DNA from: Candidatus Thorarchaeota archaeon
Lineage (GTDB): Archaea > Asgardarchaeota > Thorarchaeia > Thorarchaeales > Thorarchaeaceae
Length of the DNA: 13,677 nucleotides
Assembly: GCA_019057595.1 (NCBI GenBank)
Contig: DXJI01000043.1
Span: 1 to 13,677 of the forward strand
Direction: 5' to 3'
Position 1 is the first letter of the stretch, and each line of letters begins with the position of its first letter. This document shows positions 13,217 to 13,677 of this stretch, piece by piece. Under the pieces are notes generated by a model, which worked only from the letters and a program-made list of their open reading frames with translations, ran no database searches and was not told the origin of the DNA. The translations under genes were made by a program, and so were the position numbers.

Positions 13217-13677
13217 TTGACTAAAAAGAACGAAGACTCACTACGGGGAAAAGGTGAACTCTGGAGAACCAAGGCCATTGAACACCGAAGAATTAGAAGA
13301 CTGAATGAAAATGAGATAGCTCTCATTGAGTTTATCCAGGCTCTCGATGAAAAGTACGACAATCTACTCGTAGTTGTTGAAGGAAAAAGGGATGTCACAG
13401 TCCTCAGGAATCTAGGTCTTGAGGCCCCGATAATAAAAACCCAGACCCAATTGCCTCGGTACAAACTGATGGAGAAGATCGTAGCAGAATCTGGGAAAGA
13501 AGGAAAGGTACTCGTTCTGACTGACTTTGATAAAAAGGGGAAGGAGATTTACAGGTTCATCGAGAAGGAGCTCGAGCTCAGTGGTATCAAGAATCTAAAG
13601 AGAGAACGTCGTATGATTCGAAAATACATGGAGGACTGGACCACTATTGAGCAACTTGTCTCTTTGTTCAAGAGGAG
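13217..13677 (+). CDS. TOPRIM-domain protein (small primase / RNase M5-like), truncated by window
   Basis: An open frame of 153 codons running off the right edge. After a ~45-residue charged, basic N-terminus comes a TOPRIM domain: LLVVVEGKRDVTVLRNLG with the catalytic Glu, then VLVLTDFDKKGKEI with the metal-binding D-x-D. A basic helical region (LKRERRMIRKYMEDW) follows. Archaeal stand-alone TOPRIM proteins of this type (UPF0292 / 'small primase-like') resemble RNase M5, which matures 5S rRNA in Firmicutes; the archaeal role is not known to me. The start is probably TTG 13217 with GGTG a few bases upstream; GTG 13208 is in frame but covers that site. It follows the MDR gene by 18 bases and may be co-transcribed. 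The missing 3' part prevents a length check. Confidence 0.8.
   Translation, partial: MTKKNEDSLRGKGELWRTKAIEHRRIRRLNENEIALIEFIQALDEKYDNLLVVVEGKRDVTVLRNLGLEAPIIKTQTQLPRYKLMEKIVAESGKEGKVLVLTDFDKKGKEIYRFIEKELELSGIKNLKRERRMIRKYMEDWTTIEQLVSLFKR

Noticed and set aside
13114..13464. 116-codon minus-strand frame at the right end
   Set aside because: Antisense to the MDR C-terminus and the TOPRIM gene, whose VEGKRD and DFD motifs fix the plus-strand frame.
1..13677. CRISPR array, tRNA, rRNA, transposon ends or integration site
   Set aside because: No regularly spaced direct repeats, no cloverleaf-like or rRNA-like stretch in the gaps, and no transposase or integrase motifs were seen; almost all sequence is accounted for by genes.

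Overview
This window is from an archaeal chromosome. The ribosome-recycling ATPase ABCE1/Rli1 occurs only in archaea and eukaryotes. The archaeal-type triosephosphate isomerase, the bifunctional FBP aldolase/phosphatase and the DhnA-type class I aldolase point the same way. So do A/T-rich TATA-like boxes upstream of several genes, and ribosome binding sites built on GGTG/GAGG with mixed ATG, GTG and TTG starts. Base composition looks moderate (by eye, not counted). A single-domain parvulin and a uridine phosphorylase suggest a non-hyperthermophile. An Asgard (for example Thorarchaeota-like) origin is my best guess, at low confidence. I see no rRNA, tRNA, CRISPR array, transposase or integrase.

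Layout. (1) Positions 1-2731, minus strand: MDR reductase -> ribbon-helix-helix regulator -> SCP2-like protein with a charged N-terminus -> tpiA (its last few codons lie off the left edge). (2) 2845-3135, plus: a parvulin PPIase, divergent from the reductase and convergent with the next block. (3) 3182-5351, minus: DhnA-type FBP aldolase, then FBP aldolase/phosphatase. (4) 5460-6281, plus: uridine phosphorylase; 6358-6576, plus: a small zinc-ribbon protein. (5) 6585-8405, minus: ABCE1. (6) 8536-8769, plus: a 77-residue protein I do not recognise. (7) 8969-11595, plus: a tightly overlapping four-gene operon of YkgJ-type Cys-cluster protein, PHP-domain phosphoesterase, amidohydrolase and Mut7-C RNase-like protein. 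(8) 11592-12056, minus: OsmC-family protein. (9) 12167-13198, plus: zinc-dependent MDR dehydrogenase, then a TOPRIM protein cut by the right edge.

How the genes fit together. TPI, the DhnA-type aldolase and FBP aldolase/phosphatase cover the triose-P to hexose-P part of glycolysis/gluconeogenesis. Uridine phosphorylase feeds ribose-1-P into sugar-phosphate metabolism. ABCE1 serves translation. The overlapping operon joins two probable nucleic-acid or nucleotide hydrolases to a metal-binding Cys protein and a metal-dependent amidohydrolase; an RNA or nucleotide turnover role is inference. Packing is very tight: one convergent pair shares a CTAG as both stop codons, another is 8 bp apart with both stops inside one inverted repeat.

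The most notable points are a Cys-to-Glu replacement in the second iron-sulfur motif of ABCE1 and the four-gene operon. I did not find a clear new defence or mobile system. No gene-free stretch exceeds 300 bases; the longest, about 200 bases at 8770-8968, holds a TATA-like box, a small inverted repeat and a possible 29-codon ORF.
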